Part shown: one piece after another, positions 52,996 through 61,549 of the stretch
Numbering within the stretch: position 1 is the first letter of the stretch
How the letters are laid out: the number at the start of each line of letters is the position of its first letter
Assembly (NCBI GenBank): GCA_050296515.1
Contig: JBNKRJ010000008.1
Coordinates: forward strand, 17,872-81,871
Source: NBLH01 sp050296515
GTDB lineage: Bacteria > Bacteroidota > Bacteroidia > Bacteroidales > NBLH01
Direction: 5' to 3'
Length of the DNA stretch: 64,000 bases
Notes under the pieces: model-generated
What the model was told of the DNA's origin: nothing
The model's database searches: none
Seen by the model: the letters and a program-made list of their open reading frames with translations, nothing else
Program-made: the position numbers and the translations under genes

Positions 52996-54825
52996 TTATT
53001 TATGACAATCCTTACATTCATGTTTTTCAATTTTGTAGTATGTTTTCTTTTTCCCATTTATTATCTGTGCTTTATGGCATTTGTTGCATGCTACCTCTGC
53101 ATGGCGTCCTTCCAGCGGAAAACCTGTAGCGTTATGATTAAAATTATCTGGGTTCCAGTTATTTGGAGAATGACATCTTTTACAATCGGTTACTCCTTTG
53201 ATAGCAAATTGGTTACCATGAATATTTTCATGACATGATATGCATTTACTTTCAAGCTTATTAAATTTCTGAGTAAATTTAGTGCTGTTTTTTATCGTTT
53301 TAAAATGACACTCCCTGCAATTTACTTCTAAATGTTTACCTTCTAATGGCCATTTGGTGCGCTTATGGTCAAAATTCACTGCCGACCATGAATCATTTAC
53401 ATGACAAGCTTTACAGCTATTGCCAGTGTAGAATCTTTCAGCAATATACCCTTTGTGGATATCCTGGTGACAATCGTTACAAGAAGATCCAAGATTTTTA
53501 AAAGTCCACTTAGTTTTGCTAACATGACAGGCAAAACAAGGAGTAGCAGTATGAGCACCCTCTAGGGGGAATTTAGTTTTTTGATGCTTCTCTAATGTAT
53601 ACAAACTATAATCAAACCCATTATTGAGCGAGTGACATTCGGCACAATCAGGGGAAACCCCATTTTTTTTAAATTCGCCTTTATGATAATCCGTATGACA
53701 TTTATTACAAGCGGAAAAATCAATTGGGGTTGAATATCTTTCTTTATGGCATTTTTTACAATCAACATTAAGATGCTTACCCTCAAGATGATAATCGGCG
53801 ATATTATGATCAAAGGATGATTTCAAAGAGTTTAGTGATAAAAAGCTCTGTTCGTTATGGCATTTGGCACATTCAGAGCCATATTTACCATTGTGTTTAT
53901 CCTCATGGCATTTAATACAGTCATTCTCTTTTTTTTGGATTTTATCCTGAAAAACTAATTTAGGATCGCTGGTTTTGTTGTGACAACTAAAGCAATCGAC
54001 TTTTTTATGGCTCCCTTTCAGCCTGAAATGCGTGGTATTATGATTAAATCGTCCTTTCCCTACAAAGTTAGAAAACGAGGTTTCAGTATGACATTGTGCG
54101 CATGTTCCCTGAATGTGATTATTATGAGGATCTTTATGACAAACCTTACAATCACCAAATGGAATATTAGTAAATTTTTGAAATTTTTTACCGTTTTGAG
54201 TAGTAATTGCATGACATTCTTTGCATTCCACCGATTTATGGCCACCCTTCAGCTTAAAATTCGCTTTGTCATGATCAAATTTTGAAGCAGGTGTAAATGA
54301 CTCTGTATTATGGCATTTTATACAGTCATCGGATAATGTCTTTTGATGAAAATCGTCATGACAAGATAGGCATTTGTGATCTAATCCAAGAAATGTATTC
54401 TTTCTTTTTTTTATTTTAGGATTTTGAATGTTTTCAGAAATATGGCATTTCCGGCAATCTATTTTATCATGTTTGCCATCTAAAATAAAACCAGCCTGAT
54501 TGTGATTAAAAGCATCTTTATTGAACCTCACCATGTCGAACTTACGTCCATGATGTTCGCTATGACAACTAAAACAATCTTTATTAACAACAGATGGATT
54601 AGCATGATAACCTCTTTTTTGATTTATAAGGGCTTTCATTTCATCATGACAATCAAGACATTTGCTATTTGACACTTTCGAACCCAAATCATGGCATTGG
54701 GTACAATTGCTCATCCCTTCAAGATTTGCATGTGCCTGAGTTAAATCTCCCGGGGATATCTGCCCATAACTATATGTTACAAAAAAGATAAAAATCAGAT
54801 TTATAAATATGTTTCTCAAGATCAA
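52996..54825 (-). CDS. Secreted multihaem cytochrome c with 23 CXXCH motifs (609 aa)
   Basis: The signal peptide is FINLIFIFFVTYSYGQ. I count 23 CXXCH motifs, spread evenly and alternating with FDH or FNH histidines (for example FDHDKANFKLKGGHKSVEC), the cytochrome c7/c3-like pattern of repeated 'HxxxxFxLxGxHxxxxCxxCH' units. The sequence differs clearly from the 25-motif neighbour, so the two are not simple duplicates. The start is a TTG at 54825 placed directly after the TAA of the upstream reductase gene; no other start is available in frame. This tight coupling suggests equal output of reductase and cytochrome. It should lie in the periplasm and carry electrons between the inner-membrane components and the outer membrane. 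Confidence 0.92.
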   Translation of the reverse strand: MILRNIFINLIFIFFVTYSYGQISPGDLTQAHANLEGMSNCTQCHDLGSKVSNSKCLDCHDEMKALINQKRGYHANPSVVNKDCFSCHSEHHGRKFDMVRFNKDAFNHNQAGFILDGKHDKIDCRKCHISENIQNPKIKKRKNTFLGLDHKCLSCHDDFHQKTLSDDCIKCHNTESFTPASKFDHDKANFKLKGGHKSVECKECHAITTQNGKKFQKFTNIPFGDCKVCHKDPHNNHIQGTCAQCHTETSFSNFVGKGRFNHNTTHFRLKGSHKKVDCFSCHNKTSDPKLVFQDKIQKKENDCIKCHEDKHNGKYGSECAKCHNEQSFLSLNSLKSSFDHNIADYHLEGKHLNVDCKKCHKERYSTPIDFSACNKCHTDYHKGEFKKNGVSPDCAECHSLNNGFDYSLYTLEKHQKTKFPLEGAHTATPCFACHVSKTKWTFKNLGSSCNDCHQDIHKGYIAERFYTGNSCKACHVNDSWSAVNFDHKRTKWPLEGKHLEVNCRECHFKTIKNSTKFTQKFNKLESKCISCHENIHGNQFAIKGVTDCKRCHSPNNWNPDNFNHNATGFPLEGRHAEVACNKCHKAQIINGKKKTYYKIEKHECKDCHK

Positions 54826-56160
54826 TTATTTGTATTTTTTAATAATATAGCCAAAACGCTTTGAAATTTCCACACCTGCTTTTTCCAAAAACTTTGTTGG
54901 TAATTCACCTCCGGCAAAAATGTAAACCAGGTCATTATCTATTTCTTCCTCCTGCTCCGCTCCATTTTTCATTACAATACTTTTATCATTTATTGATAAT
55001 AGATTTGAATTAAAAAGAACTTTAATAGAATTATCATTGATTGCGTTAAAAATTTTTTCTTTGTTTTTTGGTTTTAACCTTGAAAATTTATCATTCCTGT
55101 ACGAAAGAATAACTTCATTGTCATCTTTTAGGAGCAAAGCAGATTCAATGGCAGAGTCTCCACCTCCTACAACGACTATTTTCTTTTCGCTGATTCGTTC
55201 AGGTTCTAATAACCGATAGGCTACTTTTGACAAATCTTCCCCCGGGATATTTAATTTCCTTGGGCTTCCCCGGCGCCCTATTGCAAGCAATACATTATTA
55301 CAAATATATTCATCCCCTTTGTTTGTAATTACTTTAAATGTGTCATCCTGAATAGGGGTGATTTGTTCAACCTTTGTATTTTCGACTATTTGTAAATTAT
55401 GTTCGGCAATAACTTTTGTCCATAATTGCAGTAATTCATCTTTTGAAGTCTCAAATAACTTTACTTTACCATAAAGGGGTAAATTCATGGGTGAGGTCAT
55501 TACAATTTTTGCCCTTGGGAATGTATAGACTGTCCCTCCTAACGAGTCTTGTTCCAAAGTAATGCTTTTCAGGTTATTTTTCTTAGCAGCAAGAGTGGCC
55601 GAGATACCGGCAGGGCCTGCCCCAACTATTACTACATCGAGGACATTCTCTTTTGTCGGCTTTTTATTTTTTACAATACTTTCAATGGCCTGTTGTCCCT
55701 GTTCAACGCTGTTTTTTATCAAACCCATACCTCCCAATTCGCCAGCAATGTATATGCCCTTTGTATTGGTCTCAAAATTTTCGTTTACATGTGGTAAATC
55801 TACCCCCCTTGTTTCAGTTCCAATCCGAAGGGATATCGCTTCTACCGGACAGGCATGAAAACAAGCTCCATGACCAACACAATTAGAGGTATTAATAACT
55901 GTTGCTTTACCGTCAACAATCCCCAATATATCCTTTTCGGGACAATCGGCAACGCAGGCAGCACTTCCAATACAAGTTTTTAGATCAATATATGGATGAA
56001 GTGAAACGGGCTCAAACAATCCTTCTTCTTTAGCAATGGCAACTTTTCTTGCCACTTTTTGAGAATCTTTTTTCTTCTTTCTTAAATAAAAAAACACTGT
56101 GACTGCACAAATCACAAATACAGTTCCGTATACAGCTATTTGTTCAATAATTACTTCCAT
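54826..56160 (-). CDS. Membrane-anchored Fe-S/FAD NAD(P)-binding oxidoreductase (444 aa)
   Basis: An N-terminal membrane helix (IAVYGTVFVICAVTVFFYL) is followed by a ferredoxin-like domain (about 60-120) and a two-dinucleotide-fold reductase (GAGPAGISATLAA for FAD, GGGDSAIES for NAD(P)H). The reductase is like thioredoxin reductase but has no CxxC redox pair. Each Fe-S motif lacks its second cysteine: CIGSAACVADCP has Ser and CVGHGACFHACP has His. I chose the ATG at 56160, which overlaps the preceding stop as TGATG; an ATG at 56172 would add four residues. It probably passes electrons between NAD(P)H and the cytochrome b/multihaem chain. Direction is unknown. Confidence 0.85.
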   Translation of the reverse strand: MEVIIEQIAVYGTVFVICAVTVFFYLRKKKKDSQKVARKVAIAKEEGLFEPVSLHPYIDLKTCIGSAACVADCPEKDILGIVDGKATVINTSNCVGHGACFHACPVEAISLRIGTETRGVDLPHVNENFETNTKGIYIAGELGGMGLIKNSVEQGQQAIESIVKNKKPTKENVLDVVIVGAGPAGISATLAAKKNNLKSITLEQDSLGGTVYTFPRAKIVMTSPMNLPLYGKVKLFETSKDELLQLWTKVIAEHNLQIVENTKVEQITPIQDDTFKVITNKGDEYICNNVLLAIGRRGSPRKLNIPGEDLSKVAYRLLEPERISEKKIVVVGGGDSAIESALLLKDDNEVILSYRNDKFSRLKPKNKEKIFNAINDNSIKVLFNSNLLSINDKSIVMKNGAEQEEEIDNDLVYIFAGGELPTKFLEKAGVEISKRFGYIIKKYK

Positions 56161-56987
56161 CAGAATATCCATTTATATCCAAACGCGAGGGTAATCCCAA
56201 CGTGTATGATTACAATAATTAACATAATCAGGGCAAAAGGTAAGTGGGCTACATGCCAATACTTGAAAAAACGTTGCATGGTTTGTAATCTGGCAATTTT
56301 TCCTGACAGACTAATCTCATTTTTGACAATTTTAAGGATTGAAGTTTTTTGTTCTTTGGCCAAAGCTTCTTTCTTTAACGTCCTCTTTAAATTCTTCAAT
56401 ATTGCCTTTTTGTTTAGTTTATTCTCACTGTCTTCAAGGCTTGCAATCTGTTCTTTGATTTTTTCACCAAGCTTAAATTCATTATTTAAAACCTCGGCTA
56501 AATCAGTTTTCATGCCTTGCAATTCAGTCAAACTCAACTCCCTTCCTTCAATTGTTCTTGGTATTTGAATGTATATAAAACGGCCAATTACTCCACTTAA
56601 AACGACCATTACCATACTCCAAAAAGCAATTGATACAATTCCACCAAATTTAAAGGCTGTATGGAAAAGGATGAGTATCGGTCCCAGTGTGCAAAGAAAA
56701 ATGTGAAATTCAAGTAAATATTTTAACCTGATAAACCTTGCCAGGAAATTATATCTCTTTCTCGCGATATATAGAGTTACTCCAATTAAAATTAGGAGTG
56801 TGCCTACAATCCCAAGACCATGCCCAAATACACCACTTGGTTTGAACCAATCGTAATGGGCATGATAAAAACGTTCTTCAAGAGATGTATTGTAGTAGCT
56901 AAACCCTGAATAAATCAGATATATTATTGTAAAGAGAATAATTATGACGTAAGAAGTAAGTACAGTCGTATGGATTAGTTTTTTCAT
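56160..56987 (-). CDS. b-type membrane cytochrome-like protein (275 aa)
   Basis: About five membrane helices: near 8-30, 50-75, 92-112, 118-140 and 245-268. Between helices four and five is a long charged coiled-coil loop (about 145-235). Histidines that could hold haem b occur in VFGHGLG, LLEFHIFL, LILFHTAF and in the last helix pair (YWHVAHLPFAL; IIHVGITLAFG). I recognise the general form of a cytochrome b/ferric-reductase-like protein but no named family. It overlaps the Fe-S/FAD reductase gene by one base, so the two products are probably one membrane complex that exchanges electrons with quinone or periplasmic cytochromes. Confidence 0.75.
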   Translation of the reverse strand: MKKLIHTTVLTSYVIIILFTIIYLIYSGFSYYNTSLEERFYHAHYDWFKPSGVFGHGLGIVGTLLILIGVTLYIARKRYNFLARFIRLKYLLEFHIFLCTLGPILILFHTAFKFGGIVSIAFWSMVMVVLSGVIGRFIYIQIPRTIEGRELSLTELQGMKTDLAEVLNNEFKLGEKIKEQIASLEDSENKLNKKAILKNLKRTLKKEALAKEQKTSILKIVKNEISLSGKIARLQTMQRFFKYWHVAHLPFALIMLIIVIIHVGITLAFGYKWIF

Positions 56988-57210
56988 TAACCGCTAATTT
57001 AAATAGAAATATGGCTATTATAGACTTTTAATAATTATCGTATTTCGAACATCATCATTTAGAACGAATAAAAAATAAAAATATTTCAGATATCAGGATA
57101 TTTTGGTGCAAATATATTTAATTTTAGTTTCAATTATGCCTAATCTGGCTATGTATCATGTGATTTTCACTCACTATTTCAACTCATCACCACATTAAAT
57201 AATTTCATAA

Positions 57211-57930
57211 TTAATCATCATCATCATCATTGTCATCATCATCATGCTCATGGCGTTCCGTCTTTTCAATTGAATTTTCTTTCTCATACTTAGTAATTTG
57301 TAATCCATTAGCCAGATAGAAAAAGTAGAACGGAACTATTAACCACAATAGTAGAAACACCTTATGGAACCCATTTAACCCGGCGTTTTTACCTTCAATG
57401 TTTTTATAACCCGTAATTATTGATTGAAGTGTCCCCGTTTTACTATGAAGCACAGCGTCAGCCAAAACTCCTAGTAAATGAACAATTACTAAAATAAGAA
57501 AAAAATTAGCCAGGGCTTCATGAGATTCTTCAAGAAAATCTTCGTTAATATTTAAGCCCAGCACATTATTTTCTGTAGCATACAATAAGTATCCTGAAAC
57601 ACCACACAATAGCCCAACCACAAGAATTAACAACATAACTAATGATGCGGCCGGATTATGACCAGCATATTGGTTTGTTTTTGAAAAATAATTCTCGATA
57701 AACTCTTTCTGATTTTTCAAACTGAAGGGAAAGTCTTTGAAATTAGCATATCTGGGGCCAAACAGGCCAAACAGAAGTCTGAAAACTATCAGGGTTGTCA
57801 CAAAAGCTCCAAAAGCGAAGTGAAGGTTTCTTAAATTGTCAAAATCTCCTAATGAATACGCAGCCACAAATCCAATAGCGAGCAACCAGTGAAAAATTCT
57901 TGTTGGAAATGTCCATATATATGTTTTCAT
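57211..57930 (-). CDS. Cytochrome b561-type membrane protein with poly-Asp tail (239 aa)
   Basis: Four membrane helices and the haem-ligand pattern of the hydrogenase-type cytochrome b561 family: His in TRIFHWLLA, in LHFAFGAF, in EESHEALANF and in ILVIVHLLG. It would oxidise or reduce quinol and pass electrons to or from soluble cytochromes. After a fifth hydrophobic stretch (VFLLLWLIVPFYFFYLA) the C-terminus is KTERHEHDDDDNDDDDD, encoded by an ATC trinucleotide repeat, a likely metal-binding or slippage-prone tail. It is the first gene of the minus-strand electron-transfer group; a 12-bp inverted repeat lies 34 bp before its start. Confidence 0.85.
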   Translation of the reverse strand: MKTYIWTFPTRIFHWLLAIGFVAAYSLGDFDNLRNLHFAFGAFVTTLIVFRLLFGLFGPRYANFKDFPFSLKNQKEFIENYFSKTNQYAGHNPAASLVMLLILVVGLLCGVSGYLLYATENNVLGLNINEDFLEESHEALANFFLILVIVHLLGVLADAVLHSKTGTLQSIITGYKNIEGKNAGLNGFHKVFLLLWLIVPFYFFYLANGLQITKYEKENSIEKTERHEHDDDDNDDDDD

Positions 57931-57963
57931 AATTGTTTAAGTTTTAAGATTACTGCATGTAAG

Positions 57964-58002
57964 TTTACTTCACTTTTAAAAATAATGTAGAAGTGAAGTA
58001 AA
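57964..58002 (-). promoter_or_regulatory. Inverted repeat upstream of the electron-transfer locus
   Basis: TTTACTTCACTT (57964-57975) and AAGTGAAGTAAA (57991-58002) are perfect 12-bp inverted arms around 15 bases. The position just upstream of the first cytochrome gene suggests an operator. It could also be a terminator for rightward transcription, since the right arm is followed by A-rich sequence. Confidence 0.55.
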
Positions 58003-58129
58003 AAATTTGGTTAAGAGAGATTATTTTGAGAATAACCTCTTTTTCTAAACCTAATTTTACACAGCCCTTAGAGTAAAGATTCAATAAAACGTTCCTTTAT
58101 GTTCTCAATGGTTGATTACAATTCAACCT

Positions 58130-58345
58130 GAGGGTTTAGTTTAAGCACTTTCCACTTATTTGTTTTAAAATAGCTTTATAAATAGATGTATGAACGCTCT
58201 CTGTTTTTGATGCTGCTGCAAGCAGGAGTGCAACTCTTAAGTATCCATTTTCAGAGTTTCTTTTTGCAAATGCAGCATATTTTACACTAATGATAGACTC
58301 AACAACATATGCATCCTGCAAATTTTATCAGTTTTTTGGTTTGTG
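58130..58345 (-). pseudogene. Rubrerythrin remnant
   Basis: On the minus strand the sequence reads NLQDAYVVES, then KYAAFAKRNSENGYLRVALL and AAASKTESVHTSIYKAIL before a stop. This is the N-terminal ferritin-like part of rubrerythrin, whose usual forms are NLQDAYxGES and KYAAFAKKAxEEGY. A one-base loss in an A run puts a stop just before NLQDAY, the iron ligand Glu in the FEAAS motif is lost, and the rest of the protein (about 130 residues) is missing. It is a frameshifted and truncated gene. A possible -7 box TACTTTTG (minus strand) survives at 58457-58464. Confidence 0.65.
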
Positions 58346-59070
58346 CTTGGTGTAAAACTTTCTTTTTCCTGTAAAAATTAATACAACAAGGGTAGCGAAA
58401 TAAAATCATGTTTCTTTCATTTGATTCTTTTTCAAACTCTTACAATTCTATTTGTGCAAAAGTAGAGTTGTTAACTTAAGGCTTCCTAAAGTAATTCTTA
58501 AAATTTGCTTAAAATAAAGAAGTTGTTAATTTGATAAGATATGGTCCGCAAAAACAGAATTGGCTTTTGTGAAATATGCCTTATCTATGCTCATTAATGA
58601 TAAATGATATGTCATGTAAGACTTGCTGGCTTCTGTGTTCAAAGATATGCTTCTCTTTACTAATTTTTGAGCTTTACATGGATACAAGTGAGTACAACAA
58701 TCAAATCTCAATACTTTCATACTACTCCAATTACTATTAACCTGAGTTCGATGTAAATTTTATAGCTCAGATTAGGTACACTGAGCTCGTCCTTTGTCCT
58801 CGGTTGAAATAAAGAGCTGATTTACAAGGCATATTTTTGAATATTATAACAAAGTGTTCTTGCAAGCTTGCGAGTAATTGTTAACACACACGACAATAAT
58901 TATTTTTTATCATGCGGTTCCATCTAACAATTTGAAATAGTATAAAATAAATAGATGAAAGTCTTTCCATTAATTAGTAAGATCTCATTAGTAAAATCTC
59001 ACATCAACAAAGGAACAACTACCTACTAATTTTGATTACCAACACCTACTAATTTGAGTAATTCTCCTCT
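58346..59070. other. Intergenic region with a degenerate R0 repeat
   Basis: No intact gene is supported here. Bases 58880-58966 resemble R0: AACACACACGA, TCATGCGGTTCCATCTAACA and an A-rich tail ending AAATAGATGAAA, as in 14011-14140. Around 59020-59055 the phrase CCTACTAATTT occurs twice. A 64-codon frame at 58526-58720 (minus) was seen but has no recognisable relatives. Confidence 0.4.
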
Positions 59071-59102
59071 TGAAATGGGGTCCGTTTCAGTCGTAATTTT
59101 GT
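59071..59102 (+). promoter_or_regulatory. Bacteroidota-type promoter of the chemotaxis cluster
   Basis: TTG at 59071-59073, 21 bp spacer, then TAATTTTG at 59095-59102, a full match to the -33/-7 pattern of Bacteroidota primary sigma factor promoters. The first start codon follows 24 bp later. Confidence 0.7.
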
Positions 59103-59125
59103 TATACGTTTAAAATCTAGTTGGT

Positions 59126-59524
59126 ATGAAAACAATTATAGTTGATGATAATGTTTCATTTCGTTCAAGTTTAAAAGACTATATCGAAAATAAACTTGGA
59201 TACGAAGTAATTGCAGAAGCTTCAGACGGCGTAGATTTTCTTGGACTACCAAATTTGCCTGATGCAGAAATGATATTAATGGATATTGCTATGGAGATAA
59301 TGGATGGATTTGAAGCAACTAAATTAGCATTGTGGCGCTATCCTCAATTAAAAATTATTGCTGTTACAATGCATTCAGAAAAGGTTTTTCTTGTTAAACT
59401 CATTCAGACCGGATTTAAAGGCTGTGTGTTTAAACCAGATATTTTTGATAGTCTCCAAAAAGCTATCCTGACTGTGATGGAGGGTGAATATTATATACCT
59501 GATAATATGTCAATAGAAGAATGA
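59126..59524 (+). CDS. Stand-alone receiver-domain response regulator (132 aa)
   Basis: A single receiver domain with the acidic pair at D8-D9, phospho-acceptor D53 in ILMDIAMEIMDG, T81 in AVTMHS and K103 in CVFKPD. The sequence is closer to the receiver half of NarL-type regulators than to classical CheY, but it lacks any DNA-binding domain. It is followed 25 bp later by cheA, so it is the probable phosphate acceptor of that kinase and would act by protein contact. The target (motor or other) is unknown. Confidence 0.9.
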   Translation: MKTIIVDDNVSFRSSLKDYIENKLGYEVIAEASDGVDFLGLPNLPDAEMILMDIAMEIMDGFEATKLALWRYPQLKIIAVTMHSEKVFLVKLIQTGFKGCVFKPDIFDSLQKAILTVMEGEYYIPDNMSIEE

Positions 59525-59549
59525 GATTATAGAAATAAATTAATTTGAG

Positions 59550-61502
59550 ATGGACAAGACTATTTTAAAATTTAAAAAGGTTTTTCTTGAAGAAGCTTCC
59601 AGGTTACTTGACAGTTGTGAATCTGACTTATTGCTCCTGGAAAATAAACCTTCTGAAACATCAATAATTGATTCAATTTTCCGCAGTATGCACACTCTGA
59701 AAGGCACCAGTGGAATGTATGGCTTTACTTATATAAATGAGCTAACTCATGATTTAGAATCAATTTTTCAGGAAATAAGGGACCGAAGAATGGAATTTAA
59801 CAAAATTCTGTTTGACTTAACATTTTCTTCAATTGACCATATCCGGAAACTACTATCCGATGAATCGTTATCAGATACTACATTGCGCCATGAACATAAC
59901 ACTTTGATAAAATCGATAAAGGAATTCTCCAATGCCCAACCACTCATTAGAGTTGAAGATAATCAAAATAATGAATCTGTTAGAAATGAAACCTCATTAT
60001 GGCATATCTTACTAAACACAACTGAAGAGCAATATTTCAGAGGCATCAATTTCACAAACCTGTTTATGGATTTAGCCGAACTTGGGAAATTTTCGATTAG
60101 CAAGGTTGAAAAAGATTCATCATCAAAAACAGATACATGGAGTATTACTTTAAGAACCAATTCTCCAGCACAAGAAATAGCTGATGTTTTTCTTTTTGTT
60201 GAAGATGATTGCATTATAACACAGATTTCTAAAAGTTTAGAAAACATTCCAAATACTGAGGAAATATCAATTTTCGATGCTGTTAATACAATCGGTACTC
60301 CAAAAAATAATTCAATACCTGAAACCTCACCAAAAAGTGCGAAAAATAATGTCCGCCGAATTACAGTAGATTCTGTTAAACTGGATCATTTAATGTTCCT
60401 GGTTAGCGAACTAATTACTCTAAATTCCCAATTCTCCCTCTCTATAAAAGAAAATAATGGTGAACTTCTTCAATCAAGTAGTGAAAAACTTAACACATTA
60501 TCAAAACAGTTCAGGACCAGTGCATTAGAATTGCAGCTCGTTCCACTTAACGAAATGACTTTACGATTTCAAAGATTAATAAGGGATTTATCAAAAAGCC
60601 TGGGGAAAAAAATTGATTTTCAGAGTTTTGGAACGGATGTCGAAGTTGACAAATCGATCATTGATAAATTATCCGACCCTTTGGTACATATTATCAGGAA
60701 CTGTATTGATCACGGCATAGAGCTTCCAGAGAACCGCGTTAAACAGGGTAAACCTGAAACCGGAGTTATAAAGCTTTCTGCTCAAAATAACGGAACAAAT
60801 ATTTATATCAAGGTTGAAGATGATGGTAACGGTATTGAACCTGAAAAAATCAGAAAAAAGGCAGAGAGTTTGGGTTTATTAAAACCGACAGACATTCTTG
60901 AGGAAAAGGAGCTGATCAATTTTATATTTAAACCAGGTTTTTCTACAGCTCAAAACTTGTCATCCATTTCAGGGAGAGGGGTCGGAATGGACGTTGTTCG
61001 AAGCAAAATTCACGAACTAAGAGGAGAAGTTTATATTGATTCCAAAAAAGGTAGAGGAACTGTGTTCACCTTAGAATTACAACAATCTATTTCAATTATC
61101 GACACTTTACTTTTTAAAACTGAAGAAACCTTACTTACAATCCCAATTGCAAATATTTCATCTTGTATGGATATTAGTGATTCGGAACTCGAATCACACA
61201 AACACACCGCAACAATTGCCTACGAAGATTCTTTTATCCCCTTAATAAATACAAGGGAAATTTTAGGATTAAATGGATGTTACGAGAAGAAAATTAAACT
61301 TATTGTTTTTAAAAACAATGAAAAGATAATTGGGATTCTGGCTGACAAAATAATAGGAGAACACCAGGCAGTAATAAAGCCTCTGACAAAAGCATTACGC
61401 AAACAGCGCTATTTAAATTCAGCCAGTCAGCTAGGTGATGGAAGCATGGCGTTTATGTTGGATACAGGAGAGTTAATAAAAACTCATTCTACTACTAATT
61501 AG
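59550..61502 (+). CDS. cheA: Chemotaxis-type histidine kinase CheA (650 aa)
   Basis: Cytoplasmic kinase with the CheA domain order. The HPt domain (about 1-120) has the phosphorylated H48 in SMHTLKGTSGMYGF. A P2-like linker domain (about 145-230) follows, then the dimerisation helices (about 270-340), the ATPase domain with IIRNCIDHGIELPENR, VEDDGNGIEPEKI and ISGRGVGMDVVRSKI, and a C-terminal CheW-like domain (about 505-645). It should phosphorylate the neighbouring receiver under control of the receptor through CheW. No methylation genes (cheR, cheB) lie in view, so the pathway may be chemotaxis-like rather than classical. Confidence 0.95.
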   Translation: MDKTILKFKKVFLEEASRLLDSCESDLLLLENKPSETSIIDSIFRSMHTLKGTSGMYGFTYINELTHDLESIFQEIRDRRMEFNKILFDLTFSSIDHIRKLLSDESLSDTTLRHEHNTLIKSIKEFSNAQPLIRVEDNQNNESVRNETSLWHILLNTTEEQYFRGINFTNLFMDLAELGKFSISKVEKDSSSKTDTWSITLRTNSPAQEIADVFLFVEDDCIITQISKSLENIPNTEEISIFDAVNTIGTPKNNSIPETSPKSAKNNVRRITVDSVKLDHLMFLVSELITLNSQFSLSIKENNGELLQSSSEKLNTLSKQFRTSALELQLVPLNEMTLRFQRLIRDLSKSLGKKIDFQSFGTDVEVDKSIIDKLSDPLVHIIRNCIDHGIELPENRVKQGKPETGVIKLSAQNNGTNIYIKVEDDGNGIEPEKIRKKAESLGLLKPTDILEEKELINFIFKPGFSTAQNLSSISGRGVGMDVVRSKIHELRGEVYIDSKKGRGTVFTLELQQSISIIDTLLFKTEETLLTIPIANISSCMDISDSELESHKHTATIAYEDSFIPLINTREILGLNGCYEKKIKLIVFKNNEKIIGILADKIIGEHQAVIKPLTKALRKQRYLNSASQLGDGSMAFMLDTGELIKTHSTTN

Positions 61503-61549
61503 TATTTGATGATCGGCTAAAAGTAAATAATAAATAAAAATTAAATATT

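Noticed and set aside
54826..56160. Thioredoxin reductase
   Set aside because: The fold is similar, but the CxxC redox pair is absent and an N-terminal membrane helix and ferredoxin domain are present.
58526..58720. Minus-strand frame of 64 codons that faintly recalls a ferritin-like helix
   Set aside because: The likeness is too weak to name a family, and no other part of such a gene was found around it.
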